Origin: DATBAK01 sp036787815
GTDB taxonomy: Bacteria; Actinomycetota; Acidimicrobiia; IMCC26256; PALSA-610
Direction: 5' to 3'
Assembly (NCBI GenBank): GCA_036787815.1
Contig: DAIQOP010000150.1
Coordinates: 1 to 9,174 of the forward strand
Length of the DNA: 9,174 nucleotides
The position numbers were made by a program, and so were the translations under genes. The notes under the pieces were generated by a model. That model was given only the letters and a program-made list of their open reading frames with translations. It was not told the origin of the DNA and searched no databases. Below, piece by piece: positions 1 to 6,979 of the stretch (position 1 is its first letter; each line of letters starts with the position of its first letter).

Positions 1-1279
1 CGTCAAGGGTCCGGCTCTCGTTGACGCGTTGATCCATGAAACGGCGATTGAACTCGTCGGCAAATCGCAGGTAGGCGCGATCGGTCTGGGAGAGCGCGGC
101 CTCTCCGAGTAGCTCGGTGAGTTCGCGTACGTTACGGGCTTTGGCAAGGAGGGCGACAAGCTGCGCGGCGAGCTCGAGGTGGTCGTCGCGGGTGCGGCCA
201 GGTCCGGCGCCGCGGCGCATCAACCGCGACAGCGACGCGAGCGGTTCGATTGGCGGGTAGATGCCCGCGGTGTGCAGCTCGGGGGAGAGCACGAGTTGTC
301 CTTCGGTGATGTATCCGGTCAGGTCGGGGACCGGGTGGGTGATGTCGCCGCCGGGCATGGTGAGCACGGGAACCTCGGTGACCGACCCGCTGCGGCCGCG
401 GATGCGACCGCAACGTTCGTAAATGGAGGCGAGGTCGCTGTAGAGGTAGCCGGGATAGCCGCGCCGGCCGGGCATCTCGCCGCGTGCAGCCGAGACCTGG
501 CGCACCGCTTCGCAGTAGGCGGTCATGTCGGCCATCACGACCAGGACATGACGATGCGTCGCGAACGCGAGATGTTCGGCGACGGTCAGCGCCACCCGGG
601 GGGTGACGATGCGTTCGATCACGGGATCGTCGGCGGTGTTGAGAAACAGCGCGAGCTCACCCGACGCGGCGCGTTCCTCGAGCGCGTCGCGCACGGCGTC
701 AGCGTCTGTGTGCGTGATGCCCATCCCGGCGAACACGACCGCGAACGGTTCGCCACCGGCATGGGCTTGCGCGGCGATCTGGGTCGCAAGCTCGAGATGA
801 GGCAGTCCACCGACCGAGAAGATGGGCAGCTTCTGGCCGCGCACCAAGGTCGTGAGTGCGTCGATGGCTGAGATACCGGTGAGGATCGCGTCGCTCGGAG
901 TATCGCGGGCGGTCGGGTTGAGCGGCGCACCGTTCACATCGGCGAACGCATCGCCGAAGATCGGCGGACCGCCGTCGAGGGGTGTACCCCGGCCGCTGCA
1001 CACGCGCCCCAGCCAGGCCTCGCCGACGCCGATCCGCATCGGATGGCCCAAGAACCGCACCGCGGTCCCAGCGGTGGCGATTCCCGCGGTTCCCTCGAGC
1101 ACCTGGATCACGGCCAGGTCGCGATCGCGTTCCAGGACGACGCCGTGCCGTACACCGTTGTTGTCGAGGAGGATCTCGGCGTCTTCATCCCACCCGACAC
1201 CGTCGACACCTGCGACGACGAGGAGGGGGCCTTCGACCCGACGGATGTCGGTGTAATCGACGGGGAGGTGGCTGCTCAT
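1..1279 (-). CDS. atpB: V/A-type ATPase subunit B (regulatory, non-catalytic), 3' end cut off by the window
   Basis: Subunit B alternates with subunit A in the A3B3 head of the rotary ATPase and forms the non-catalytic nucleotide interface. The reading frame starts at ATG 1279 (MSSHLPVDYTDIRRVEGPLL) and stays open to base 1, giving about 426 codons. The family is usually about 460 residues, so roughly 30-40 C-terminal residues lie outside. Recognisable family blocks are KLPIFSVGGLPHLELATQI (the degenerate P-loop region), the block ADMTAYCEAVRQVSAARGE, then RRGYPGYLYSDLASIYERCG, SGSVTEVPVLTMPGGDITHP, DLTGYITEGQ and IYPPIEPLASLSRLM. The last visible part, YLRFADEFNRRFMDQ, matches the usual helical C-terminus. 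The ATG overlaps the TGA of subunit A (ATGA, 1276-1279). There is no Shine-Dalgarno sequence upstream, so translation is probably coupled to A. Confidence 0.97.
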   Translation of the reverse strand, partial: MSSHLPVDYTDIRRVEGPLLVVAGVDGVGWDEDAEILLDNNGVRHGVVLERDRDLAVIQVLEGTAGIATAGTAVRFLGHPMRIGVGEAWLGRVCSGRGTPLDGGPPIFGDAFADVNGAPLNPTARDTPSDAILTGISAIDALTTLVRGQKLPIFSVGGLPHLELATQIAAQAHAGGEPFAVVFAGMGITHTDADAVRDALEERAASGELALFLNTADDPVIERIVTPRVALTVAEHLAFATHRHVLVVMADMTAYCEAVRQVSAARGEMPGRRGYPGYLYSDLASIYERCGRIRGRSGSVTEVPVLTMPGGDITHPVPDLTGYITEGQLVLSPELHTAGIYPPIEPLASLSRLMRRGAGPGRTRDDHLELAAQLVALLAKARNVRELTELLGEAALSQTDRAYLRFADEFNRRFMDQRVNESRTLD

Positions 1280-3015
1280 GGGGTTGGAAGCATGGCGAGA
1301 ACTTGGTCGCAATGCTTGGTTACGGTGTCGACGTCGTCGGGGCCAGCGTCGTCGCGTGCTCGGATCAGCGGGGAGAAGTCGACCTCGTCGAGCATCGACG
1401 CGGGGAGCCCTTGGGAGATCAGTTCGAGGCAGCGGTCATGGACGACCAGGACGGAATCGGCGATCGCGGCCTGTTTGAGCGGTGCTGCATAGCCGTCGTT
1501 GGGACTCAACGCGCTCTGCTGGAGGACCGCTTCGCGGATGAGGCGACCGGTGAGCAAGATGACGCGTTCGCGGCCGGGAAGCGCGCTGATCCCGACCAGG
1601 TCGGCGATGGGTTGGAGCCGGTCCGCTTCGGCGAGCAGCCCGGCAAGACGGGCCCGCCGATCGGGCCAGCTGGGATCACCGTTGGCGACGTGCCACGCGG
1701 CGAGGTCGTCCGCGTCGCGCGAGAACGATGAACGCCACGTCACCGCGGGATAATGACGGGCATACGCCAGGTCGCGGTCAAGGGTCCACACCGTGCGCAC
1801 GAACCGTTGGGTGTGGGCGGAGACCGGCTCGGTGAAGTCCCCGCCGGGCGGCGAGACCGCAGCGATCACGGTGACGGATCCTTCGGCACCTGCGAGCGTA
1901 CGGACACGTCCGGCGCGTTCGTAGAACGCGGCGAGCGCGGACGGCAGACTCGCGGGGTAGCCCTCCTCGGCCGGGAGCTCGCCGCTGCGTGAGGCGAACT
2001 CGCGCAGCGCTTCGGCCCAGCGGGATGTCGAATCCGCGATCAACGCGACGTCGAGTCCTTGATCCCGGAAGTATTCCGCGACGGTCATGGCGGTGTAGAT
2101 GCTTGCTTCGCGGGCCATGACAGGCATATTCGAGGTGTTCGCGATGATCACCGTGCGTTCCCAGAGTGCCCGACCCGTCCTCGGGTCATCGAGCGAGCGG
2201 AGCTCGTCCATCGCGTCGGCTAACTCGTTGCCCCGCTCGCCGCAGCCCACATAGACGATCACGTCCGCGTCGCACCATTTCGCGATCTGTTGGAGTAGCA
2301 CGGTCTTGCCGGTACCGAAGCCACCGAGCACCGCGGCGGTCGAGCCTTTCGCCACCGGTTCGAGCAGATCCAGGACCCGTTGTCCGGTTACGAGGGGCAC
2401 CGGGTCGCCGAGCCGGGCGCCATGCGGCCGTGGCTGGCGCACCGGCCACAGCTCGGTGATGCCGACCGTAACGCCGTCGACGGTGGCGATCGGATCCTCG
2501 GGCCCGTAACTGCCTGCGGGCGCGAGCCAGCTGACCGTGCCCGAGAGACCTGCCGGGAGCGGCACCTCGTGTGAGATGCCGCGGGCGTCGGTCGCGTCGA
2601 CGAGGACTGCACCGGCGGAGAGAACCTCGCCGGCCCGCGTTCGTGGCTCGATCGCCCATTGCCCCGCGACGGCCCCAAGTGCGCCGGGTGCGAGCCACTC
2701 GGGCCCGTCGAGCAGGGGACGTAACAGTCCGTCGAACACGCCGCCGAGCAACCACGGTCCCAGCGCGGCGGAGAGCGGACGACGATGACCGAGTACCGGA
2801 GCGCCCGGCCCCAACCCGCCCGTGTACTCGTAGACCTGGACGATCGCGCGGTCCCCGGAGAGCGCGACCACCTCACCCGGCAAGCAGTCCTCACCAACCT
2901 CGACGAGGTCGAGCACCGCCACCGCGCCGCTCAGGCCTTCGACATCGAGCAACGGGCCGTTGACGCGCACGACGCGACCGGTGGTCGTGGGGTGCGTGCG
3001 CTGGCTCACGTCCAT
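1276..3015 (-). CDS. atpA: V/A-type ATPase catalytic subunit A
   Basis: This is the catalytic ATP-binding subunit of the soluble V1/A1 head, at 579 residues close to the usual 578-590. The N-terminal beta-barrel contains TTGRVVRVNGPLLDVEG (about residues 11-27). A large inserted bulge domain that distinguishes A from F-type beta follows at about 110-190. The P-loop GGFGTGKT lies at 231-238, the GCGERGNE block with the catalytic glutamate at 258-265, and the Walker B strand VALIAD at 323-328, followed by SRWAEALRE. EEGYPASLPSALAAFYERAG and SPPGGDFTEP are also typical. All catalytic residues I looked for are present, so the enzyme should be active. The ATG at 3015 lies 10 bases inside the end of subunit E, and its TGA overlaps the ATG of B. 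There is no upstream Shine-Dalgarno sequence. Direction of work (ATP synthesis or ion pumping) cannot be read from the sequence. Confidence 0.98.
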   Translation of the reverse strand: MDVSQRTHPTTTGRVVRVNGPLLDVEGLSGAVAVLDLVEVGEDCLPGEVVALSGDRAIVQVYEYTGGLGPGAPVLGHRRPLSAALGPWLLGGVFDGLLRPLLDGPEWLAPGALGAVAGQWAIEPRTRAGEVLSAGAVLVDATDARGISHEVPLPAGLSGTVSWLAPAGSYGPEDPIATVDGVTVGITELWPVRQPRPHGARLGDPVPLVTGQRVLDLLEPVAKGSTAAVLGGFGTGKTVLLQQIAKWCDADVIVYVGCGERGNELADAMDELRSLDDPRTGRALWERTVIIANTSNMPVMAREASIYTAMTVAEYFRDQGLDVALIADSTSRWAEALREFASRSGELPAEEGYPASLPSALAAFYERAGRVRTLAGAEGSVTVIAAVSPPGGDFTEPVSAHTQRFVRTVWTLDRDLAYARHYPAVTWRSSFSRDADDLAAWHVANGDPSWPDRRARLAGLLAEADRLQPIADLVGISALPGRERVILLTGRLIREAVLQQSALSPNDGYAAPLKQAAIADSVLVVHDRCLELISQGLPASMLDEVDFSPLIRARDDAGPDDVDTVTKHCDQVLAMLPTP

Positions 3016-3506
3016 AGCGTCGCAACATCAGCGCCGAGCCCGTCGACGGCTCGGTCAGCGAGTGTCACGAGGCGGCAATCGACGCGACGGTGCCCGCCGC
3101 TCGCGATGACGCCCGGTTCACTCTCCGGGTCGACGCTGATCTCTGCGTCGGGCCCGAGCTGCACCGCGGCAAGCATCCGCAGACGGTCCAGTAGGTCCTG
3201 GTAGCTGTCCTCATGAGCCAGTCCACGCACAGCGGTGCGGGCGCGCTCGCGTAGCTCGTCGAGCGTCCGACGCTTCGCGGTGAGCACGATCTGGCGAGCT
3301 TCGCGGCGGGTAGCGGCGCGCTGACGGGCACCACGCTCGGCGGCCTCGCGCGTTCCTTCGCTCCGGGCGGTCTCCATCAATGTGGCGGCTTCCTCGTCGG
3401 CGCGGGCGAGCCGATCCTGGGCGTCTCGGTCGGCCTCGGCGAGGAGCAACTCGGCGTCCGCGTGTGCGTCGGCGATCAGCGCCGCCCGCACACTGTCGAG
3501 GTTCAC
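3006..3506 (-). CDS. atpE: V/A-type ATPase subunit E (peripheral stalk)
   Basis: Subunit E pairs with the coiled-coil H/G subunit to form the peripheral stalks that keep the A3B3 head from turning. The N-terminal 100 residues are charged and alanine-rich with heptad character (for example LLLAEADRDAQDRLARADEE), as expected for the stalk helix. The C-terminal part (about 108-166, including PGVIASGGHRRVDCRLVTLA) matches the globular domain that sits on subunit B. I chose GTG 3506 (VNLDSVRAAL): it overlaps the TGA of F as GTGA. The frame is open further upstream to about 3614, but that extension would lie inside F and looks like arginine/glycine-rich shadow sequence. The product is 166 residues, shorter than the roughly 190-200 of Thermus or archaeal E. 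The gene ends 10 bases inside A. No Shine-Dalgarno sequence is visible. Confidence 0.88.
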   Translation of the reverse strand: MNLDSVRAALIADAHADAELLLAEADRDAQDRLARADEEAATLMETARSEGTREAAERGARQRAATRREARQIVLTAKRRTLDELRERARTAVRGLAHEDSYQDLLDRLRMLAAVQLGPDAEISVDPESEPGVIASGGHRRVDCRLVTLADRAVDGLGADVATLWT

Positions 3507-3718
3507 GCCGGCAACACCACGCGCAGCGGCCTCGCCTGGACCACGGCTTCGAGTGCGCTCGCCGCCGCGGGTGTGAGTACGACCACCTCGACATCGTCGG
3601 GGAGACGCGCCCACGCATCCCTGACCGCGTGCGCATCAGCTGCGACGAGCACGAGCGCGCCGGCCAACGCGAAGCCCTCCACGCGATGGGACTCGCCGAG
3701 CGCCGCGATGCCACTCAT
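3503..3718 (-). CDS. atpF: V/A-type ATPase subunit F (central stalk), unusually short
   Basis: Subunit F binds subunit D on the rotating central stalk and modulates ATPase activity. The product is only 71 residues, against about 100 for the family. It starts MSGIAALGESHRVEGFALAG, which fits the family opening (a first beta strand, then a variable loop, then 'GF.LAG'). A second strand ALVLVAADAH, a helix, and a strand VEVVVLTP follow, and it ends RPLRVVLPA, close to the family's terminal strand. The Rossmann-like fold therefore seems compressed rather than cut. The ATG at 3718 overlaps the TGA of K (ATGA, 3715-3718) and the TGA overlaps the GTG of E. Identification leans on position between K and E and on the N-terminal motif; sequence alone would be weak for so small a protein. 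Confidence 0.82.
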   Translation of the reverse strand: MSGIAALGESHRVEGFALAGALVLVAADAHAVRDAWARLPDDVEVVVLTPAAASALEAVVQARPLRVVLPA

Positions 3719-4137
3719 GCTTTGCCGATGAGGATGACCGCAACGATCAGGCCGTAGATCGCGATTCCTTCCGCCAGACCGACGATGACCATCGCCCGAC
3801 CGAAGATCTCGGGCCGCTCGCTGATCGCCGCGAGCGCCGCCGATCCCGTATATGCGACCGCGATCGCCGCGCCGAGCGACGAACCTGCCACCGCGATCGC
3901 AGCTCCGATCAGCGCCGATCCGTTCGCGGCCGCGCCGTGTACATTCGCTGCGCTTGTCGCAGCCGACCCCGCGCTGGCCATGAGCGTGACAAGCAGCATT
4001 GCGAGGCCGCCCGCGAGCAGCACCCCGTTCACGACCCGTAGCACTCGGACCGTGGAACGGGCACGGCGCCGGAGCGCCACCGCCGTGACCAGCGATCCCG
4101 CCACGAAAGCGGGTACTGCGACCAGCCATATCAGCAT
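3715..4137 (-). CDS. atpK: V/A-type ATPase membrane rotor subunit K (c-ring proteolipid)
   Basis: This subunit forms the membrane rotor ring that carries ions past subunit I. It has 140 residues with four hydrophobic segments: about 3-21, 35-54, 74-104 and 112-137. The first two form a leader hairpin seen in many bacterial K proteins and carry no ion-binding carboxylate. The last two are the canonical glycine/alanine-rich hairpin (GAAIAVAGSSLGAAIAVAYTG, linked by ISERPEIFGRAM), with the ion-binding glutamate at E123 in GLAEGIAIYGL. The Gln and Ser/Thr ligands typical of sodium-binding NtpK are not apparent near these helices, which favours protons; this is inference. ATG 4137 is preceded by a strong Shine-Dalgarno sequence and lies 7 bases inside subunit I. 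Its TGA overlaps the ATG of F. Confidence 0.95.
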   Translation of the reverse strand: MLIWLVAVPAFVAGSLVTAVALRRRARSTVRVLRVVNGVLLAGGLAMLLVTLMASAGSAATSAANVHGAAANGSALIGAAIAVAGSSLGAAIAVAYTGSAALAAISERPEIFGRAMVIVGLAEGIAIYGLIVAVILIGKA

Positions 4138-5525
4138 CGTGTCTCCTCTCGGGCGACCGGGACGTACCACGGGCGAAAGGGGCGGCCTTCGCCCACGAAG
4201 ACCCGGGAGAACAGTTCGTAGTACTCGAGGCGCAATGCCTGAACTCCGGCGACGAGGGCTTCGAGCGCGAACGCCACTGCGTGACCGACGGCAAAGACCA
4301 CGACGGCCGCCGCGGCCGCGGCCGTGCCCGACCCCCAGAGGCTCCTCGTTGCATCCCACACGACGGACGCGATCGCGGCGTGCATGAGGCCGAAGGCGGC
4401 CAGGCGGGCGAACGACACGACATTCGATCCGAGGCGCATCGTCAGGTCGAACGTCTCGACGCCTGCCTGCATGAGTCCGGCACCGCCGGGGCCGGCCTGG
4501 CTCCGCAAACCCACTGCGGCCAGCATGAGACCGACGACGGCCATCACGAGGCCACTGCCCCAGAGCGCCGGTGAGGACCACACGACGCCGCCCACGACCA
4601 GCGCGAGCCCGACGAAGAGCGCGGCACCGGCAACCCCGGTGGGTGCCCACAGGGCTCCGCCGGGTCCGCTCTCGCGCCAGCGGTTGACGATGCCGATGCC
4701 GTACGCGCCCGCAAGCAGGACCGCGCCGACGCCGACGCCTGCCAGCAGCAATTGCTCTGGCTCGTCGAGGGGAGCAAGCCACACCGTTGGCACGAGCCCG
4801 GTCGGACCGAACGCCTCCCCGTAGAGAATGCCGAACACGGCCGCCATCGCGCCGAGCGCGAGAACCAAGGGCCAGACGCGGCGGACGCCGGCAAGGCGCG
4901 GACCACGGCTCCGGCGAAGCAAGAACGCGCCCACCACGAGCAGCAGCCCGTCGCCGACGTCGCCGAACATCATTCCGAACATGGTCACGTACGCGAAGGT
5001 GGCGAACCACACGGGGTCGACATCCCGATAGGGGACGGTCGCGTACGTGTCGACCAACGGTCGCAGCGCCCCCGACGAACGGCGTCGAGGCAACGCGGTC
5101 GGGACGTCAACCCCGGCGGGGCGGGGCAACTCGACCACCGAGCCCCCCAGCGGAGCGAGCCGCGCCCCCAGCTGCTCGATCGCGCCGGCCGGTGCCCATC
5201 CGGCCAATGCGGTGACCTGGTCCTGGTGCAACGCCGCGTTGCTGACCCGCGCCAGCTCCGCTTCTCCCGCGACGAGCTCGAGGCGACCTGCCGCGCGCAT
5301 CGTCTCGATGTCCGCGCTGTCGGGGGCGAGACGCGGCGAGCTCACTGCAGCCGCCGACTCCGGCGCCGAAACCGGCCGATCCGACCCTGGAGCCCGCAGC
5401 GCCACTTCGGGTTCGATCATGCCGCTGTCGGCCACCGCGACCAGCACGCTGCGCCACCGGCGCGTTGGCGCAACCACCGCGATGCGGCGCATCGGGATCG
5501 GGCCGGGCACCTCAGGCCACGGCAT
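4131..5525 (-). CDS. atpI: V/A-type ATPase membrane stator subunit I (a-type), compact
   Basis: Subunit I is the membrane stator: its C-terminal half holds the ion half-channels against the K ring and its N-terminal half anchors the peripheral stalks. The product has 464 residues, against about 650 in Thermus and Enterococcus. Family blocks are MRRIAVVAP (12-20), LAGWAP (107-112), LVDTYATVPYRDVDP (157-171) and the first helix FAYVTMFGMMFGDVGDG (177-193). About seven or eight membrane segments follow. The essential channel arginine fits R374 in SNVVSFARLAAFG, and a second conserved basic position is R432 in LRLEYYELFSR. I chose ATG 5525 because GGAGG stands 6 bases upstream. Alternatives are GTG 5510 just after the stop of C, and ATG 5492 where family similarity begins. 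The shortening lies between MRRIAVV and LAGWAP, where the coiled-coil arm normally is. Confidence 0.93.
   Translation of the reverse strand: MPWPEVPGPIPMRRIAVVAPTRRWRSVLVAVADSGMIEPEVALRAPGSDRPVSAPESAAAVSSPRLAPDSADIETMRAAGRLELVAGEAELARVSNAALHQDQVTALAGWAPAGAIEQLGARLAPLGGSVVELPRPAGVDVPTALPRRRSSGALRPLVDTYATVPYRDVDPVWFATFAYVTMFGMMFGDVGDGLLLVVGAFLLRRSRGPRLAGVRRVWPLVLALGAMAAVFGILYGEAFGPTGLVPTVWLAPLDEPEQLLLAGVGVGAVLLAGAYGIGIVNRWRESGPGGALWAPTGVAGAALFVGLALVVGGVVWSSPALWGSGLVMAVVGLMLAAVGLRSQAGPGGAGLMQAGVETFDLTMRLGSNVVSFARLAAFGLMHAAIASVVWDATRSLWGSGTAAAAAAVVVFAVGHAVAFALEALVAGVQALRLEYYELFSRVFVGEGRPFRPWYVPVAREETRC
4143..4150 (-). promoter_or_regulatory. Strong Shine-Dalgarno site of the K (c-ring) gene
   Basis: GAGAGGAG followed by ACACG and ATG 4137 on the minus strand, inside the end of subunit I. 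This gives the K gene its own strong ribosome entry, which fits a product needed in many copies per complex. Confidence 0.75.
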
Positions 5526-6477
5526 CGAACGCCTCCAGCCCGACCGGCCCCCACGCAGCAGCCTCCAACGCGCCACAGACTCGCTGTGCATCCGCGAGCA
5601 GCAGCACCGCCGACCACGCGACAACGGCCTCGCCGGTACTCGCCCGGCCGACCTGACTGGCCGCCTCGTCGCCGAGCCCACGCCACCACGCGGTCTCGGC
5701 CCGCCACAACCGAGCCGCATCGGCTACGTCGGCGAACACCCACCGGGCGTCGGCTGGAAGGCCTGCAGAGAAGGACCCGAAGCTGGTGCCGGCCCAACCT
5801 GGGCCCAGAAGCCGCCGGGCGTCGATCTCCGCCGCCGGGCTCAGCTCTCGACCGTTCCCGAACCGCTCACCGGCCACCACGATCGCCGCGCCCGCCGTCG
5901 CCCACCGGCGAAGGTCCGGGATCCACTCGGCGTTCCGGCGGGCCCACGCCACGCGCAGCGCGGCGGCAAACGAAGCCCGCTCGTTGGTCCCAGGATCACC
6001 CCATGGTGACCTCGCCAGCACGGCACGCACCTCCGCAACCGAACGAGCCCCGCGCACCCGCGGCCACGCCGTCGCAAGCGCGCCGAGCTCGAACGGGTCC
6101 GCGTGGGGTCCNNNNNNNNNNTCCTCGGCGGCCTGACCGAGAGCGCCACGAGCCTGCTGCGCCAGCTCGTCGACGTGCGCCTCGACGTTGGCGATCTCAT
6201 GTCCTCCCGCAAGCACCCGAACGACGTCGCTTCCCCCGGGAGGCAACCAGCCCGCGAGGACTCGCAGATGCCACAACGTTGTGGCACGAACGCCACGTTC
6301 GGCATCGACTAAACCCATCTCGCTCTTGACGCCTCGCCCGTACGGTGAAGCTGTCACCAATCCCACGGCGCCGCGCACCGAGCCCGCAGCCGCGACCGCA
6401 CGGGTCCCCGCCTGCCCGAGGCGCCGGTTCGCCAGCAACTGTGCCCGCACGCTCCCGGCTACCCAGCCCGGCTTCAC
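5512..6477 (-). CDS. atpC: V/A-type ATPase subunit C (AC39/d-like), interrupted by an assembly gap
   Basis: Subunit C is the funnel-shaped adaptor that couples the central shaft to the membrane ring. The product is about 321 residues including an unknown stretch, within the family's usual size. It begins MKPGWVAGSVRAQLLANRRL, typical of V-type subunit C, and is mostly helical with many Ala, Arg and Trp, including RASTGEAVVAW and WGPVGLEAFDAVA near the end. It lies between the stalk gene H and subunit I. The GTG start at 6477 overlaps the TGA of H (GTGA, 6474-6477), with GGGAG about 8 bases upstream. The end overlaps I by 14 bases. Ten Ns at 6112-6121 interrupt it; the two sides are in the same frame across ten bases, but a real gap could be any length, so the sequence near residues 119-123 is unreliable. 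Confidence 0.85.
   Translation of the reverse strand: MKPGWVAGSVRAQLLANRRLGQAGTRAVAAAGSVRGAVGLVTASPYGRGVKSEMGLVDAERGVRATTLWHLRVLAGWLPPGGSDVVRVLAGGHEIANVEAHVDELAQQARGALGQAAEXXXXGPHADPFELGALATAWPRVRGARSVAEVRAVLARSPWGDPGTNERASFAAALRVAWARRNAEWIPDLRRWATAGAAIVVAGERFGNGRELSPAAEIDARRLLGPGWAGTSFGSFSAGLPADARWVFADVADAARLWRAETAWWRGLGDEAASQVGRASTGEAVVAWSAVLLLADAQRVCGALEAAAWGPVGLEAFDAVA
5532..5536 (-). promoter_or_regulatory. Shine-Dalgarno site of subunit I
   Basis: GGAGG, then CGTTCG, then ATG 5525 on the minus strand. It lies inside the last codons of subunit C and supports a start at 5525, so that I overlaps C by 14 bases. No site of similar quality precedes the alternative starts at 5510 or 5492. Confidence 0.65.
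6112..6121. other. Run of 10 Ns (assembly gap) inside subunit C
   Basis: Exactly ten undetermined bases lie between GGGGTCC and TCCTCGG. Coding sequence is in the same frame on both sides if the gap is taken as ten bases, but a fixed-size N run usually marks a scaffold join of unknown length. No other ambiguous base occurs in the window. Confidence 0.99.
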
Positions 6478-6917
6478 CGCGCGGGCTCCCGATCAGCGCC
6501 CGTCGCGCGCACCTCGGCGACGACTCGATCCACGAAGATCGGCATCCGCTCGGCCGCGCGGCCTGCGAGGTCCTCGGCGTCGCGTCGCGCGCGATCCAGC
6601 AACACCGCACGCTCATCAACCGCCGCCTCAACCGCTGCCGCCGCGGCCGCTGCCCTTTCCACCTCAGCGCGCTGGCGGGCATCGGCCAGCAGCTCCTCGG
6701 CACGTCCTGCAGCGGCAAGTCGTCGTCGCTCAGCCTCGCGGTGGGCCTCAGCGACCAGGTCGACCGCCTCCTGGTTCACCGCCCGCAGCTCCTCGAAGAC
6801 CGGCGTCAGCTCCGCGGTCAGCTCCGAGACACGGTCAGCCGGAACACCCGCGGGCGCGGCCGCACCCGGAGCCCCAGCCGGACGGAACCGGCGGACGAAA
6901 TCGCGCAACGTTGCCAT
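6474..6917 (-). CDS. V/A-type ATPase peripheral-stalk coiled-coil subunit (H/G type)
   Basis: This 147-residue protein is almost wholly helical and charged, as expected for the H/G subunit (AhaH, NtpF) that pairs with E in the peripheral stalk. A short start MATLRDFVRRFRP is followed by a Pro/Gly/Ala-rich linker (about 12-27). A long amphipathic segment then runs from about 28 to 137, with an alanine run near 89-99 flanked by Glu/Arg. There is no membrane helix. It is somewhat longer than the usual 105-110 residues. It is the first gene of the operon, where this subunit normally sits. ATG 6917 has a strong Shine-Dalgarno sequence, GAGGAG, 4 bases upstream; the frame is open to an earlier possible start at 6953, but without comparable support. 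Low-complexity coiled coils are hard to assign by similarity, so position carries much of the call. Confidence 0.8.
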   Translation of the reverse strand: MATLRDFVRRFRPAGAPGAAAPAGVPADRVSELTAELTPVFEELRAVNQEAVDLVAEAHREAERRRLAAAGRAEELLADARQRAEVERAAAAAAAVEAAVDERAVLLDRARRDAEDLAGRAAERMPIFVDRVVAEVRATGADREPAR

Positions 6918-6921
6918 CGTG

Positions 6922-6927
6922 CTCCTC
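6922..6927 (-). promoter_or_regulatory. Shine-Dalgarno site of the first ATPase gene (H)
   Basis: Reading the minus strand, GAGGAG is followed by CACG and then ATG 6917. This near-ideal ribosome site decides the start of the H gene over an in-frame start at 6953, and marks the translational entry point of the operon. Confidence 0.75.
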
Positions 6928-6979
6928 ACCACCTGCAGGCTGTCTAACTGCACGGTACGGCCCCGACCAGGGTCCTCGG

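Noticed and set aside
179..871. Plus-strand open frame of 230 codons opposite subunit B
   Set aside because: Composition is His/Gly/Arg-rich without motifs, and subunit B on the other strand is unmistakable.
5526..5720. N-terminal extension of subunit I to an upstream start at 5720
   Set aside because: The extension lies inside subunit C, reads as Arg/Gly-rich noise, and the strong Shine-Dalgarno site at 5532-5536 favours ATG 5525.
4752..6329. Long open frame of about 525 codons on the plus strand, opposite subunits I and C
   Set aside because: Its translation is Arg/Pro-rich low complexity, it crosses the N gap, and it lies opposite genes with clear family motifs. This is the usual shadow frame of high-GC coding DNA.
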